Shown: positions 1 to 8,265 of the stretch, in pieces
Layout of the letters: the number at the start of each line of letters is the position of its first letter
How positions within the stretch are numbered: position 1 is the first letter of the stretch
Assembly (NCBI RefSeq): GCF_900101505.1
Contig: NZ_FMZI01000018.1
Location: 36,363-100,362, forward strand
Source: Antarctobacter albus
Lineage (GTDB): Bacteria; Pseudomonadota; Alphaproteobacteria; Rhodobacterales; Rhodobacteraceae
Direction of reading: 5' to 3'
DNA: 64,000 bases
Program-made: the position numbers and the translations under genes
Notes under the pieces: model-generated
Databases searched by the model: none
What the model was told of the DNA's origin: nothing
What the model saw: the letters and a program-made list of their open reading frames with translations, nothing else

Positions 1-510
1 CTTCATGCCGCCCAGGCTGCCCGAGCCCACGGAGGACCCGTGGTAGGCATTCCACCGGGAAATCACCACCTGGCGTTCCGGCTGGCCCTTTTCCTGCCAG
101 TAGGTCCGCACCAGCCGCAGGTTGGTGTCGTTCGCCTCCGACCCCGAAGAGGCAAAGAAGACGTGGTTCAGGTCGCCCGGCGCCAGTTCCGCCAGCTTGG
201 CCGCCAGGTTCAGCGCCGGCACATGGGTGGTCTGGAAGAAGGTGTTGTAAAAGGGCAGTTCCAGCATCTGCCGATGCGCTGCATCGGCCAGTTCGCTGCG
301 GCCGTAGCCGATGTTCACGCACCACAGGCCCGCCATCCCGTCCAGGATGCGGTTGCCGTCGCTGTCGGTCAGCCAGCAGCCCTCGGCCCGGGTCACGACC
401 CGCGCACCCTTTTCGGCCAGCCCGGCCCCGTGGGTGAAGGGATGCAGGTGATGCGCGGCGTCCAGCGCCTGCAGTTCGGCGGTGGGCGAATTGGGGGTAA
501 GCAGGGTCAT
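1..510 (-). CDS. Class III (omega) aminotransferase, N-terminal 170 residues, cut by left window edge
   Basis: PLP-dependent class III aminotransferase of the putrescine/omega-amino acid:pyruvate type; the expected role is moving the amino group of putrescine or a similar diamine to a 2-oxo acid. The start is the ATG at 508-510, preceded on the minus strand by GGAGG. Visible family signatures are LDGMAGLWCVNIGYGR, the PFYNTF block and FFASSGSEANDTNLRL, which binds the PLP phosphate. The catalytic lysine lies beyond the edge, so the gene is partial only because of the window. Its neighbours (GntR regulator, potFGHI, PuuB-like oxidase) favour a polyamine substrate; the exact substrate cannot be read from the sequence. 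Confidence 0.9.
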   Translation of the reverse strand, partial: MTLLTPNSPTAELQALDAAHHLHPFTHGAGLAEKGARVVTRAEGCWLTDSDGNRILDGMAGLWCVNIGYGRSELADAAHRQMLELPFYNTFFQTTHVPALNLAAKLAELAPGDLNHVFFASSGSEANDTNLRLVRTYWQEKGQPERQVVISRWNAYHGSSVGSGSLGGMK

Positions 511-542
511 GCGCGGCCTCCGGATAATGGTCGGGCGCAGAA

Positions 543-555
543 TATGATCAAATTT
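543..555. promoter_or_regulatory. Candidate operator TATGATCAAATTT upstream of aminotransferase
   Basis: The 13-mer lies 33-45 bp upstream of the aminotransferase start. It recurs with one extra A (TATGATCAAAATTT) upstream of potF at 1599-1612. The core TGATCA is palindromic. Because a GntR gene lies between the two targets, it is the obvious candidate regulator. This is inference from motif sharing only. Confidence 0.45.
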
Positions 556-699
556 CTGGAAGTCAATCGAATCAGGTTGCGCAAGCCCCGTGTTGCGCGG
601 CCAGTGGCAAGGGTGCCTTTGCGCAGCAAAGGTCACCAGCGACCACCCTCCATGCCAGACGCAGCCCCCGGTCAGGCAAGGTTAACGATCCCCTGCCGG

Positions 700-745
700 T
701 TTGTACAAAATGCTGAAATCGCCGTACGTTTTGTACAAAACGTAC
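700..745. repeat. TTTTGTAC-type intergenic repeat, copy 1
   Basis: Positions 700-736 match 32250-32286 at 35 of 37 bases. The segment carries TTTGTACAAAA, a spacer (TGCTGAAATCGCC) and a perfect 22-bp palindrome at 724-745 with half GTACGTTTTGT. It lies about 190-235 bp upstream of the aminotransferase start. It could be a multi-site operator or a small dispersed element. Confidence 0.7.
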
Positions 746-844
746 AGACTGACCGGTTCAGTTTCCAGCACCCGGACAGCGCCTTGCGGGACGGCGGGCG
801 GGGCGATCTGCGCATCGCGCAGGAGCGTCCGAACGGCGCCCCGC

Positions 845-1540
845 TCAGAGGCTTTGCAGGATCATCTCCATCCCCTGCGCCACGTCCTGCTCGATCGCCC
901 GCGCCGCCGCGGCACCGTCCCGCACCTCCAGCGCGCGCACCAGGTCCTTGTGGCAATCCGGCAGGTGACGGGTCCCCATCTGGCCACAGACCACCCGCAG
1001 CGACGGTCCGAACCGCAGCCAGAGCGACTCTGTCAGCGCCTTCATCACGGGCGCCTGGGCGGTGTCATTCAACACGGAATGAAAGGCATGATTCTCGCGC
1101 AGGTAGCCCTCTATGTCGCCCCGCAGGATCGCCCGGTCCAGCCGCGCGTCGATCTCCACCAGCCGCGCCACCTCCTCCGGCCCGGCCCGGCCCGCTGCCC
1201 GGACCGCCAGCCGAGGCTCCAGCGCCAGCCGCGCCTCGGTCAGCTCTTCCAGGGCCGCCGCCCCCAGCACCGGCACCTCGATCCGCCGGTTCCCCAGCGC
1301 CTGCAACGCCCCCTCGGCCGTCAACCGCCGGATCGCCTCGCGCACCGGCGTCATCCCGGCCCCCAACCGCTCCACAAGCCCCTGGATCGTCACCGGCTCC
1401 CCCGGCGCCAGCGTCCCGAACAGCACCGCCTCGCGCAGATTGCGGTACACCTGTTCATGGGCCGGCATCCCCGCTTGCGTCCGTGCCTCTGCCGCATTTT
1501 CCGCCATCGCCGTCCCCCCGGGCCACACCGTTTTCGCCAT
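845..1540 (-). CDS. GntR-family transcriptional regulator, FCD subfamily
   Basis: A 231-residue one-domain-pair regulator: winged helix at about residues 28-95 (HEQVYRNLREAVLFGTL, then GAGMTPVREAIRRLTAEGAL, the recognition region) followed by an all-helical FCD effector domain (about 100-225) with the metal-binding type His residues of that family. It is transcribed divergently from potF across 117 bp and precedes the aminotransferase gene on the same strand, so it probably controls polyamine uptake and catabolism. An internal ATG at 1507 is an alternative start. The effector is unknown; a polyamine or a breakdown product is inferred from context. Confidence 0.88.
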   Translation of the reverse strand: MAKTVWPGGTAMAENAAEARTQAGMPAHEQVYRNLREAVLFGTLAPGEPVTIQGLVERLGAGMTPVREAIRRLTAEGALQALGNRRIEVPVLGAAALEELTEARLALEPRLAVRAAGRAGPEEVARLVEIDARLDRAILRGDIEGYLRENHAFHSVLNDTAQAPVMKALTESLWLRFGPSLRVVCGQMGTRHLPDCHKDLVRALEVRDGAAAARAIEQDVAQGMEMILQSL

Positions 1541-1578
1541 CCCTTGCGCAGGACAGCAGGCCGTGGAAACATCGCCGA

Positions 1579-1612
1579 AGTTGCACGACAGCGCAACTTA
1601 TGATCAAAATTT
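1579..1612. promoter_or_regulatory. gntR/potF divergent control region: inverted repeat plus TATGATCA motif
   Basis: AGTTGC (1579-1584) and GCAACT (1593-1598) form a 6-bp inverted repeat with an 8-nt spacer, directly followed by TATGATCAAAATTT (1599-1612), which matches the motif before the aminotransferase. The potF start is 46 bp further on. Likely regulator binding region; not proven. Confidence 0.45.
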
Positions 1613-1657
1613 GGGGACGGGGCGCGAAAGACCCCCGCCACCAACCGGGAGAATAAC

Positions 1658-2743
1658 ATGACCAAGACACTTGTGACGATGACGGCGTCCCTTGCGCTGG
1701 CGGCCGGGATGGCTGCCGCCGAGGAGGTGCGCGTCTACAACTGGTCTGACTACATCGACGAAAGCCTGCTGGAGAAATTCGAGCAGGACACCGGCTATGA
1801 GCTGGTCTACGACGTCTTCGACAGCAACGAGGTCCTGGAGACCAAGATGCTGGCAGGCGGCTCGGGCTATGACGTGGTGGTGCCCACCGGCACCTTCCTG
1901 CAGCGCCAGATCATGGCCGGCGCCTTCCAGAAGCTGGACAAGTCCAAGCTGCCCAACATCGACAACATGTGGGACGTGATCGCGGACCGGACGGCCAAGT
2001 ACGACCCCGGCAACGAATACGCGATCAACTACATGTGGGGCACCACCGGCCTCGGCGTGAACGAGGCCAAGGTCAAGGAAATCCTGGGCGACGACGCGCC
2101 CGTTACCTCCTGGGACCTGATCTTCAAGCCCGAGAACGCGGAGAAGCTGGCGGAATGCGGCATCCACATGCTGGACGCCCCGGCAGAGATGATCCCTGCC
2201 GCGCTGAACTACATCGGCGAAGATCCGGACAGCCACGATCCGGACGTGATCGCCCGCGCCGAAGAGGTGCTGATGCCGATCCGCCCCTACATCCAGAAAT
2301 TCCACAGCTCGGAATACATCAACGCGCTGGCCAACGGCGACATCTGCGTGGCCGTGGGCTGGTCCGGTGACGTGCTGCAGGCGCGCGACCGCGCGGCCGA
2401 GGCCGACAACGGCGTGGTCATCAGCTACTATGCCCCGGACGAGGGCGCGCAGATGTGGTTCGACCAGATGGCGATTCCGGTCGATGCGCCGAACCCCGAG
2501 GGCGCCCATGCCTTCCTGAACTTCATCATGGATGCGCAGAACATGGCGGCGGCGTCGAACTACGTTTACTACGCCAACGGCAACAAGGCTGCGCAGGAAT
2601 ACCTGGCCGAGGACGTGATCGGCGATCCGGCGATCTACCCGGATGCCGCGGCGCTGGACAACACCTTTACCACCACGCCCTTCCCACCGCGCGTGCAACG
2701 CACCGTGACGCGCCTGTGGACCAAGATCAAATCGGGCACCTGA
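1658..2743 (+). CDS. potF: Putrescine/spermidine ABC transporter, periplasmic substrate-binding protein
   Basis: A 361-residue PotD/PotF-family binding protein that delivers polyamine to the inner-membrane permease. A Sec signal peptide occupies residues 1-21 and ends AAGMAAA. The mature protein opens with VRVYNWSDYIDESLLEKF, the hallmark of the family, and includes GYDVVVPTGTFL and the tryptophan-rich binding residues (YMWGTTGLGVN, VAVGWSGDVLQA). The start ATG follows GGGAGAATAAC. The gene heads potF-potG-potH-potI and is separated from potG by a strong hairpin, the usual arrangement for overproducing the binding protein. Substrate preference (putrescine over spermidine) is inferred from the neighbouring aminotransferase and PuuB-like oxidase. 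Confidence 0.95.
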   Translation: MTKTLVTMTASLALAAGMAAAEEVRVYNWSDYIDESLLEKFEQDTGYELVYDVFDSNEVLETKMLAGGSGYDVVVPTGTFLQRQIMAGAFQKLDKSKLPNIDNMWDVIADRTAKYDPGNEYAINYMWGTTGLGVNEAKVKEILGDDAPVTSWDLIFKPENAEKLAECGIHMLDAPAEMIPAALNYIGEDPDSHDPDVIARAEEVLMPIRPYIQKFHSSEYINALANGDICVAVGWSGDVLQARDRAAEADNGVVISYYAPDEGAQMWFDQMAIPVDAPNPEGAHAFLNFIMDAQNMAAASNYVYYANGNKAAQEYLAEDVIGDPAIYPDAAALDNTFTTTPFPPRVQRTVTRLWTKIKSGT

Positions 2744-2753
2744 GCCCAAATCC

Positions 2754-2778
2754 GGACCGCGTCCCAAGGGCGCGGTCC
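2754..2778 (+). terminator. Intercistronic hairpin between potF and potG
   Basis: GGACCGCG (2754-2761) pairs perfectly with CGCGGTCC (2771-2778) across a 9-nt loop, with no T-run behind it. This suits an attenuator or 3'-end stabiliser that yields more potF than potGHI message. Role inferred. Confidence 0.55.
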
Positions 2779-2800
2779 GCCTTCTGCGTGGTGACTTATC

Positions 2801-4201
2801 ATGGCCGAATCCGTCTTTGCCCCCTGGAATGATCCAGAGGCGAAACCCCTCATCCAGTTCAAGGGCGTGACCAAGCGTTTCGGCGATTTCACCGCCATCG
2901 ACGACCTCACCCAGAACATCTACGAACGCGAATTCTTTGCCCTGCTCGGGCCGTCGGGCTGCGGCAAGACCACCCTGATGCGCATGCTGGCCGGGTTCGA
3001 GGAACCCACCGAAGGCCAGATCCTGCTGAACGGCGTCGATATCGGCCATGTTCCTCCGAACAAGCGGGCAGTGAACATGATGTTCCAGAGCTACGCCCTG
3101 TTCCCGCACCTCTCGGTCTACGACAACATTGCCTTTGGCCTGCGCCGCGAGAAAAAGCCCAAGGACGAGATCCACGCGCGGGTGAAGGAAATGCTGCGGT
3201 TGACGCGGCTTGACCGGTTTGCGCAACGCAAACCGCACCAGATTTCCGGCGGTCAGCGTCAGCGCGTCGCCCTGGCCCGCAGCCTGGCCAAGGCGCCAAA
3301 GCTCCTGCTGCTCGACGAACCGCTGGGCGCGCTCGACAAGAAACTGCGCGAGGAAACGCAGTTCGAGCTGATGGACATCCAGGAAAAGACCGGCACCACC
3401 TTCATCATCGTCACCCATGACCAGGAAGAGGCGATGACCGTGGCCAGCCGGGTCGCGGTGATGGACGAGGGCCGCATTGTCCAGGTGGCGACGCCCGACG
3501 TGATCTACGAGGCGCCGAATTCGGTCTATGTCGCGGATTTCATCGGCGATGTGAACCTGATCCGCGGCACGGCGCGGGCCCGGCCGACGGACACCCCACC
3601 CGAAACGGTGGCCAAGCCGGAACCAGAGCCGAAACCGGCGCCCGCGCCCAGGGAAACGGCCAGCGCCCCCGCGCCCGAACGCGCCGCACCGCAGCCCAAC
3701 ACCCTTGGCCGGGCCTTGCATGACAAGCTGCTCAGCCCAATCTTCGGCAAATGGCTCGAGGATGAGCCGCGCCGCCTGCCGCCGCCCACAGCCCCCGAGG
3801 CGCCAAGGGCCGCCGCCCCCGAGACAACGGCCCCGTCCCCTCAACCACAGGATATTCCGCCCGGCGGTCTGGAAATCGACTGGTCCGAGGGGCAGGCAGC
3901 AATCATTGCGGCGAACGGCGATCCCGCGCTTGACGGCGAAAAGGTCGTCCTGGCGCTGCGCCCCGAAAAGCTGGGAATTGCCAAGACCCGCCCACAAGCT
4001 CCGAACACGCTGAAAGGCAAGGTCATCGACATCGCCTACCTCGGCAATATCTCGACCTATCACGTCGAGATCGAGGGCGGCGTCATGGTCAAGGCACAGG
4101 CCGCCAACACACGCCGCATCGCGCGCCGTGACATCACCTGGGAAGACGAGGTCTGGCTGAGCTTCACCGCCACCGCCGGCGTCGTCCTGAAGGACGAATG
4201 A
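2801..4201 (+). CDS. potG: Polyamine ABC transporter ATP-binding protein with Pro-rich insertion
   Basis: ATPase of the putrescine transporter. Residues about 17-250 form a normal nucleotide-binding domain: Walker A GPSGCGKTT at 50-58, signature ISGGQRQR, Walker B LLLLDEP and the VTHDQEEAM switch. A TOBE domain closes the protein (LALRPEKLGI onward). Between them, residues about 259-356 are a roughly 98-residue Pro/Ala/Glu-rich insertion containing a possible helix (LGRALHDKLLSPIFGKWLE). This makes the protein 466 residues where about 370-385 is usual. The stop codon overlaps the potH start (ATGA). The insertion sits exactly where the regulatory domain begins. Confidence 0.95.
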   Translation: MAESVFAPWNDPEAKPLIQFKGVTKRFGDFTAIDDLTQNIYEREFFALLGPSGCGKTTLMRMLAGFEEPTEGQILLNGVDIGHVPPNKRAVNMMFQSYALFPHLSVYDNIAFGLRREKKPKDEIHARVKEMLRLTRLDRFAQRKPHQISGGQRQRVALARSLAKAPKLLLLDEPLGALDKKLREETQFELMDIQEKTGTTFIIVTHDQEEAMTVASRVAVMDEGRIVQVATPDVIYEAPNSVYVADFIGDVNLIRGTARARPTDTPPETVAKPEPEPKPAPAPRETASAPAPERAAPQPNTLGRALHDKLLSPIFGKWLEDEPRRLPPPTAPEAPRAAAPETTAPSPQPQDIPPGGLEIDWSEGQAAIIAANGDPALDGEKVVLALRPEKLGIAKTRPQAPNTLKGKVIDIAYLGNISTYHVEIEGGVMVKAQAANTRRIARRDITWEDEVWLSFTATAGVVLKDE

Positions 4202-5091
4202 TGCGCCGCGCCGTCCTGATCGCCGTTCCCTACCTCTGGCTGCTGGCCCTTTTCCTGGTGCCCTTCATCATCGTCCTGAAGATCTCTCTTTCGGACATCG
4301 CGCTGGCCCGCCCGCCCTACGCGCCGCAGCTGGACCTGAACGAAGGCTGGGCCGGGATACGGGCCTTCTTTGCCGGGCTGGACTTCGAGAACTTCACCTT
4401 CCTGACCACCGACGACCTCTACTGGAAGGCCTATCTCAGTTCTGTCCGCATCGCCGCCGTTGCCACGCTCTGCACCCTGCTGGTGGGCTATCCGATTGCC
4501 TACGGCATGGCCCGCGCGCCGCATGAATGGCGCCCGACGCTGCTGATGCTGGTGATCCTGCCGTTCTGGACCAGCTTCCTGATCCGGGTCTATTCCTGGA
4601 TCGGCATCCTGTCGACCGAGGGTGTCTTGAACCAGTTCCTGATGGGCATCGGCCTGATCGGTGAACCGCTGACGATCCTGAACACCAACACCGCCGTCTA
4701 CATCGGCATCGTCTACACCTACCTGCCCTTCATGATCCTGCCGATCTACTCGGCGCTGGAAAAGATGGACGAAAGCCTGCTGGAGGCGGCAGAGGACCTG
4801 GGCTCGTCCCGGCTCGCCGCCTTCTGGCTGGTGACGATCCCACTGTCGCGCAATGGCATCGTGGCAGGCTGTTTCCTGGTCTTCATCCCCTCCATCGGTG
4901 AATTCGTGATCCCCTCGCTCTTGGGCGGGTCGGATACGCTGATGATCGGCAAGGTGCTGTGGGAAGAGTTCTTCTCGAACCGCGACTGGCCGGTGGCCAG
5001 CGCCGTGGCCGTGGTGCTGCTCTTGATCCTGATCATCCCGATCGTGCTGTTCCAGCGGTCCGAGGAAAAGGCGCGGGAGGCCGGACGATGA
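4198..5091 (+). CDS. potH: Polyamine ABC transporter permease, PotH
   Basis: A 297-residue inner-membrane subunit with six predicted membrane segments (first at about 8-30, VPYLWLLALFLVPFIIVLKI). It carries the EAA coupling loop of binding-protein-dependent permeases (LLEAAEDLGSSRLAAFWLVT) that docks onto PotG. The ATG at 4198 overlaps the potG stop; a second ATG at 4201 would give one residue less. It is translationally coupled to potI by another 4-nt overlap. With PotI it forms the membrane channel. Confidence 0.95.
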   Translation: MMRRAVLIAVPYLWLLALFLVPFIIVLKISLSDIALARPPYAPQLDLNEGWAGIRAFFAGLDFENFTFLTTDDLYWKAYLSSVRIAAVATLCTLLVGYPIAYGMARAPHEWRPTLLMLVILPFWTSFLIRVYSWIGILSTEGVLNQFLMGIGLIGEPLTILNTNTAVYIGIVYTYLPFMILPIYSALEKMDESLLEAAEDLGSSRLAAFWLVTIPLSRNGIVAGCFLVFIPSIGEFVIPSLLGGSDTLMIGKVLWEEFFSNRDWPVASAVAVVLLLILIIPIVLFQRSEEKAREAGR

Positions 5092-5906
5092 GACGTTTCA
5101 GCTGGTTCAACGCCACCTCGCTGACCCTGGGTTTTGCCTTTCTCTACCTGCCGATGATCCTGCTGGTGGTCTATTCCTTCAACGAAAGCCGGCTGGTGAC
5201 GGTCTGGGCCGGCTTCTCGACCAAGTGGTACGGCGAACTGCTGCAGAACGAGGAATTCCTCGACGCCGCCTGGGTCACGCTCAAGGTCGCCTTCTTTTCC
5301 TCGACCATCGCCACGGTGCTGGGCACGATGGCGGCCTACGTGATGATCCGCGCGGGCCGCTTTCCGGGGCGGACGCTGTTTTCCGGCATGATCTACGCGC
5401 CGCTTGTCATGCCGGAAGTCATCACCGGCCTGTCGCTCTTGCTGTTGTTCATCGGAATCGGGCTGGACCGGGGCGTGCTAACCGTGGTGCTGGCCCATAC
5501 GACCTTTTCCATGTGCTACGTCTCGGTCGTGGTCTCGTCACGGCTCAGCACCTTTGACCAGGCGCTGGAAGAGGCGGCGCTGGATCTTGGCGCCTCGCCC
5601 TTCGAAAGCTTTACCCTGATCACCCTGCCGATCATCGCGCCCGCCGTGATCTCGGGCTGGCTGCTGGCCTTTACCCTGTCGCTCGACGATCTGGTGATCG
5701 CCAGCTTCACCACCGGGCCGGGTGCCACGACCCTGCCGATCAAGGTCTTCTCCGCCGTCCGGCTGGGGGTCTCGCCGGAAATCAACGCGCTCTCCACCCT
5801 GCTTATCAGCATCGTGACCGTGGGTGTCATCACCGCCTCGCTGGTGTCGAAACGCGCGGCGGTCCAGCGCCGGCGCGAGGAACAGGCCGCGCAGCGCACC
5901 GCGTGA
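5088..5906 (+). CDS. potI: Polyamine ABC transporter permease, PotI
   Basis: A 272-residue second permease subunit. The start is the ATG at 5088, overlapping the potH stop; further upstream in-frame starts lie inside potH and are discarded. Six membrane segments are predicted, with the first in SLTLGFAFLYLPMILLVVYS. The EAA loop ALEEAALDLGASPFESFTLI contacts the ATPase. Its stop overlaps the GTG start of the next gene, so uptake and oxidation are translationally coupled. Confidence 0.95.
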   Translation: MRRFSWFNATSLTLGFAFLYLPMILLVVYSFNESRLVTVWAGFSTKWYGELLQNEEFLDAAWVTLKVAFFSSTIATVLGTMAAYVMIRAGRFPGRTLFSGMIYAPLVMPEVITGLSLLLLFIGIGLDRGVLTVVLAHTTFSMCYVSVVVSSRLSTFDQALEEAALDLGASPFESFTLITLPIIAPAVISGWLLAFTLSLDDLVIASFTTGPGATTLPIKVFSAVRLGVSPEINALSTLLISIVTVGVITASLVSKRAAVQRRREEQAAQRTA

Positions 5907-7219
5907 GCCGGCTCTACGAACCGGCGGCCTACGGGCCTCAAGGGGCCTGTTACTGGGCCGACACGGTCACGCCCGATGACTGGCCGCGGCTTGACGGCGA
6001 CCTGACGGTCGATGTGGCCGTGATCGGGGGCGGTTTTGCAGGTCTGAACGCCGCCCTGCACCTGGCCACGCGCGGCACGTCGCTTGCCGTGCTGGAGGCA
6101 GAGCACCCCGGTTGGGGGGCCTCCGGGCGCAACGGCGGGTTCTGCTGCCTCGGTGGCAGCAAGGCCCCCGCTGCGCTGCTGAACCGGCGGTTCGGGCAAG
6201 GCGCGGCGCAGGACTGGGCCGCGACCGAGAAAGCCGCCGTTTCCCATGTCGAAGCACTGATCGACCGCCACGGCTGGCAGGTCGACCGGCATTCACAGGG
6301 CGAAACCCTGCTGGCGCACAAGCCCCGCGCCTACCGCGCGCTCTGCGCGGAGGCCGAGGAGACCGCCGCCACCTATGGCGTGTCGCCAGAAGTGCATACC
6401 ACCGACGACCTCGCGGCCCGGGGCCTGGGCGGGCCGTGGCATGGCGGCATGACCCTGCCCATCGGCTTTGCCCTGAACCCGCGCAAGTATCACGCGGCAC
6501 TGGCCAGTGAAGCGACGGCAACGGGCGCGCGCCTGTTCGCCCACAGTCCCGTCACCGGGATGGAGCGCGTCGGCAACCATTGGCGCCTGACGACCAATGG
6601 CGGCACCGTCACCACCCAAAACGTGATCCTGGCCACCAATGGTTACAGCCACGAGACCCTGCCGCCCTGGCTGCGCGCCCGCACCCTGCCGCTGCAATCC
6701 AATGTCATCGTCACCCGCCCCCTGAGTGCGGCGGAACAGCAGGCGGCGGGCTGGTGGTCGGACCAGATGGCCTATGACACGCGGCTCTTGCTGCACTACT
6801 TCCGCAAGATGCCCGACGGTCGGTTCCTGTTCGGGATGCGCGGCGGTCTGCGCGCCACGCCAGGTGCCGAGGCACGGCTGTCGCGCCGCATACGGGCGGA
6901 TTTCGCGCGGATCTTCCCGGCCTGGAAGGATGTGGAGATCACGCATGAATGGTCCGGCCTCGTCTGCCTGATGCGCAACCTCGTGCCCTTCGTCGGACCG
7001 GTGCCGGATCATCCCGGCCTGTTCGCCGCGCTGGGGTTTCACGGCAACGGGGTCGCGATGGGATCCTATGCCGGGCGACTGGCGGCGGATCAGGTGTTGG
7101 GCGACCGCCCCGACGCCCCGAACTGGCTTGCCACGCCGCCGCCGCGCTTTCCCCTTGGTCGTCGGCGCCGGTTGTTGATGGCGCCGGCCTACCTGATGGC
7201 AGAGGCTTTCGACCTGTAG
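5903..7219 (+). CDS. FAD-dependent oxidoreductase, DAO family, PuuB-like
   Basis: A 438-residue amine oxidase-type flavoprotein. The Rossmann FAD site is VAVIGGGFAGLNAALHLA (GGGFAG at 42-47), followed by GWGASGRNGGF, typical of gamma-glutamylputrescine oxidase and related DAO enzymes. The C-terminus carries the second FAD contact (AALGFHGNGVAMGSYAGR). Translation starts at GTG 5903 inside the potI stop. Being the last gene of the pot operon it probably oxidises putrescine or a derivative after import. No glutamyl-putrescine synthetase is in the window, so the precise substrate is uncertain. Confidence 0.88.
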   Translation: MSRLYEPAAYGPQGACYWADTVTPDDWPRLDGDLTVDVAVIGGGFAGLNAALHLATRGTSLAVLEAEHPGWGASGRNGGFCCLGGSKAPAALLNRRFGQGAAQDWAATEKAAVSHVEALIDRHGWQVDRHSQGETLLAHKPRAYRALCAEAEETAATYGVSPEVHTTDDLAARGLGGPWHGGMTLPIGFALNPRKYHAALASEATATGARLFAHSPVTGMERVGNHWRLTTNGGTVTTQNVILATNGYSHETLPPWLRARTLPLQSNVIVTRPLSAAEQQAAGWWSDQMAYDTRLLLHYFRKMPDGRFLFGMRGGLRATPGAEARLSRRIRADFARIFPAWKDVEITHEWSGLVCLMRNLVPFVGPVPDHPGLFAALGFHGNGVAMGSYAGRLAADQVLGDRPDAPNWLATPPPRFPLGRRRRLLMAPAYLMAEAFDL

Positions 7220-7272
7220 CGCCTTGCCGGACCGCGTCTCCCTTCGGGCCGGGGCTGCGCCCGGACCGCGCC

Positions 7273-8187
7273 TCACCCCTGCGGGGTCATGTTGGGGCGG
7301 GCCTTGCCACGCTGGATGCCCAGCTGCCGTTCGCGCCAGATGATGATCCCGCCCGCCGCGATCACGATGGCCGAGCCGACCAGCACCATCGCCGTGGGCA
7401 CCTCGTCGAAGAAGACATAGCCAAAGAGGATCGCGAAGAGGATCGAGGCATAGTCGAAGGGCGCCACCACCGCTGCCCCGGCAAAACGATAGGCCGAGGT
7501 GATGAAGATCTGCGCCACACCGCCGATCAGCCCCGCCCCCACCAGCATCGCCAGCACATGGGCATCCGGCACGACCCAGCCAAAGGGCAGCGTCAGCAGC
7601 GAAAACCCCGTCGCCGTCAGTGAGAAATAGAAGACGATGGCAGAGGTCTCCTCGACCGCGACCATGCGGCGGATCTGGATCTGCGCCAGCGCCCGCATCA
7701 CCGCCGAGGCCAGCACCAGCGCCACCCCCAGCATGGCCGCATCGTCCACGCTGTCCAACGTCAGCCGGGGCCAGAGCACGATGCAGACCCCGACCAGCCC
7801 CAGCACGACCGCCGACAGCCTGAACAGGCGCAACCGCTCGCCCAGCAGCAGAGCGGCCAGCAGCACCGTCAGCATCGGCGCGGCAAAGCCCAGCGCCGTC
7901 ACCTCGGGCAAGGGCAGCAACCCCAGCGCGGCAAAGCCGCAGCCCATCGCCGTCACCCCGATCAGCCCGCGCCAGACGTGCAGAACCGGTTTTTTCGCCT
8001 TCAGTCCGGTCTTGAGATCGCCGCGCATGGCCAGCCAGGCCACGATCACCGGCATGGCAAAGAACGAACGGAAAAACACCGCCTCGCCTGTCGGCACATG
8101 GGCGGAGCTCGCCTTGATGAGCGAGGCCATGATGGTGAACAGGACGACAGAGGTCAGCTTCAGCGCGATGCCACGCAGCGGGGACAT
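7273..8187 (-). CDS. EamA-family (DMT) membrane transporter
   Basis: A 304-residue protein with ten predicted membrane segments in two EamA repeats (about 10-140 and 155-290), the drug/metabolite transporter fold. The second half contains the family's GGVAQIFITSAYRFAGAAVV and a P-F-x-Y-x-S motif (PFDYASILFA). The start has GGAG six bases upstream. The substrate cannot be predicted; relatives export amino acids, nucleotides or S-adenosylmethionine. Convergent with the preceding oxidase gene. Confidence 0.85.
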   Translation of the reverse strand: MSPLRGIALKLTSVVLFTIMASLIKASSAHVPTGEAVFFRSFFAMPVIVAWLAMRGDLKTGLKAKKPVLHVWRGLIGVTAMGCGFAALGLLPLPEVTALGFAAPMLTVLLAALLLGERLRLFRLSAVVLGLVGVCIVLWPRLTLDSVDDAAMLGVALVLASAVMRALAQIQIRRMVAVEETSAIVFYFSLTATGFSLLTLPFGWVVPDAHVLAMLVGAGLIGGVAQIFITSAYRFAGAAVVAPFDYASILFAILFGYVFFDEVPTAMVLVGSAIVIAAGGIIIWRERQLGIQRGKARPNMTPQG

Positions 8188-8265
8188 GGGGGCTCCTTCG
8201 GGGATGGCGCAACACTGGACCTGCGCGCAGCCAAGGTCAATCGCCCCCTGGAACCCAACGTCAGG

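Larger units (their letters stand above)
511..844. other. Intergenic region between aminotransferase and gntR genes
   Basis: This 334-bp gap has no convincing gene. It holds the aminotransferase ribosome binding site, a TATGATCA motif shared with the potF promoter (543-555) and the TTTTGTAC repeat (700-745). I see no strong T-run terminator for the upstream gntR gene. Confidence 0.6.

Noticed and set aside
700..745. CRISPR array at the TTTTGTAC repeat
   Set aside because: Only two distant copies with no regular spacing or spacers, and no cas genes.
1604..4063. Minus-strand open frame of about 819 codons antisense to potF and potG
   Set aside because: It mirrors the codon pattern of the sense genes in GC-rich DNA, has no family signature, and crosses two clearly coding genes.
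6293..8215. Minus-strand open frame of about 640 codons over the oxidase and EamA genes
   Set aside because: Shadow of the EamA gene extended into antisense; no motif in the extension.
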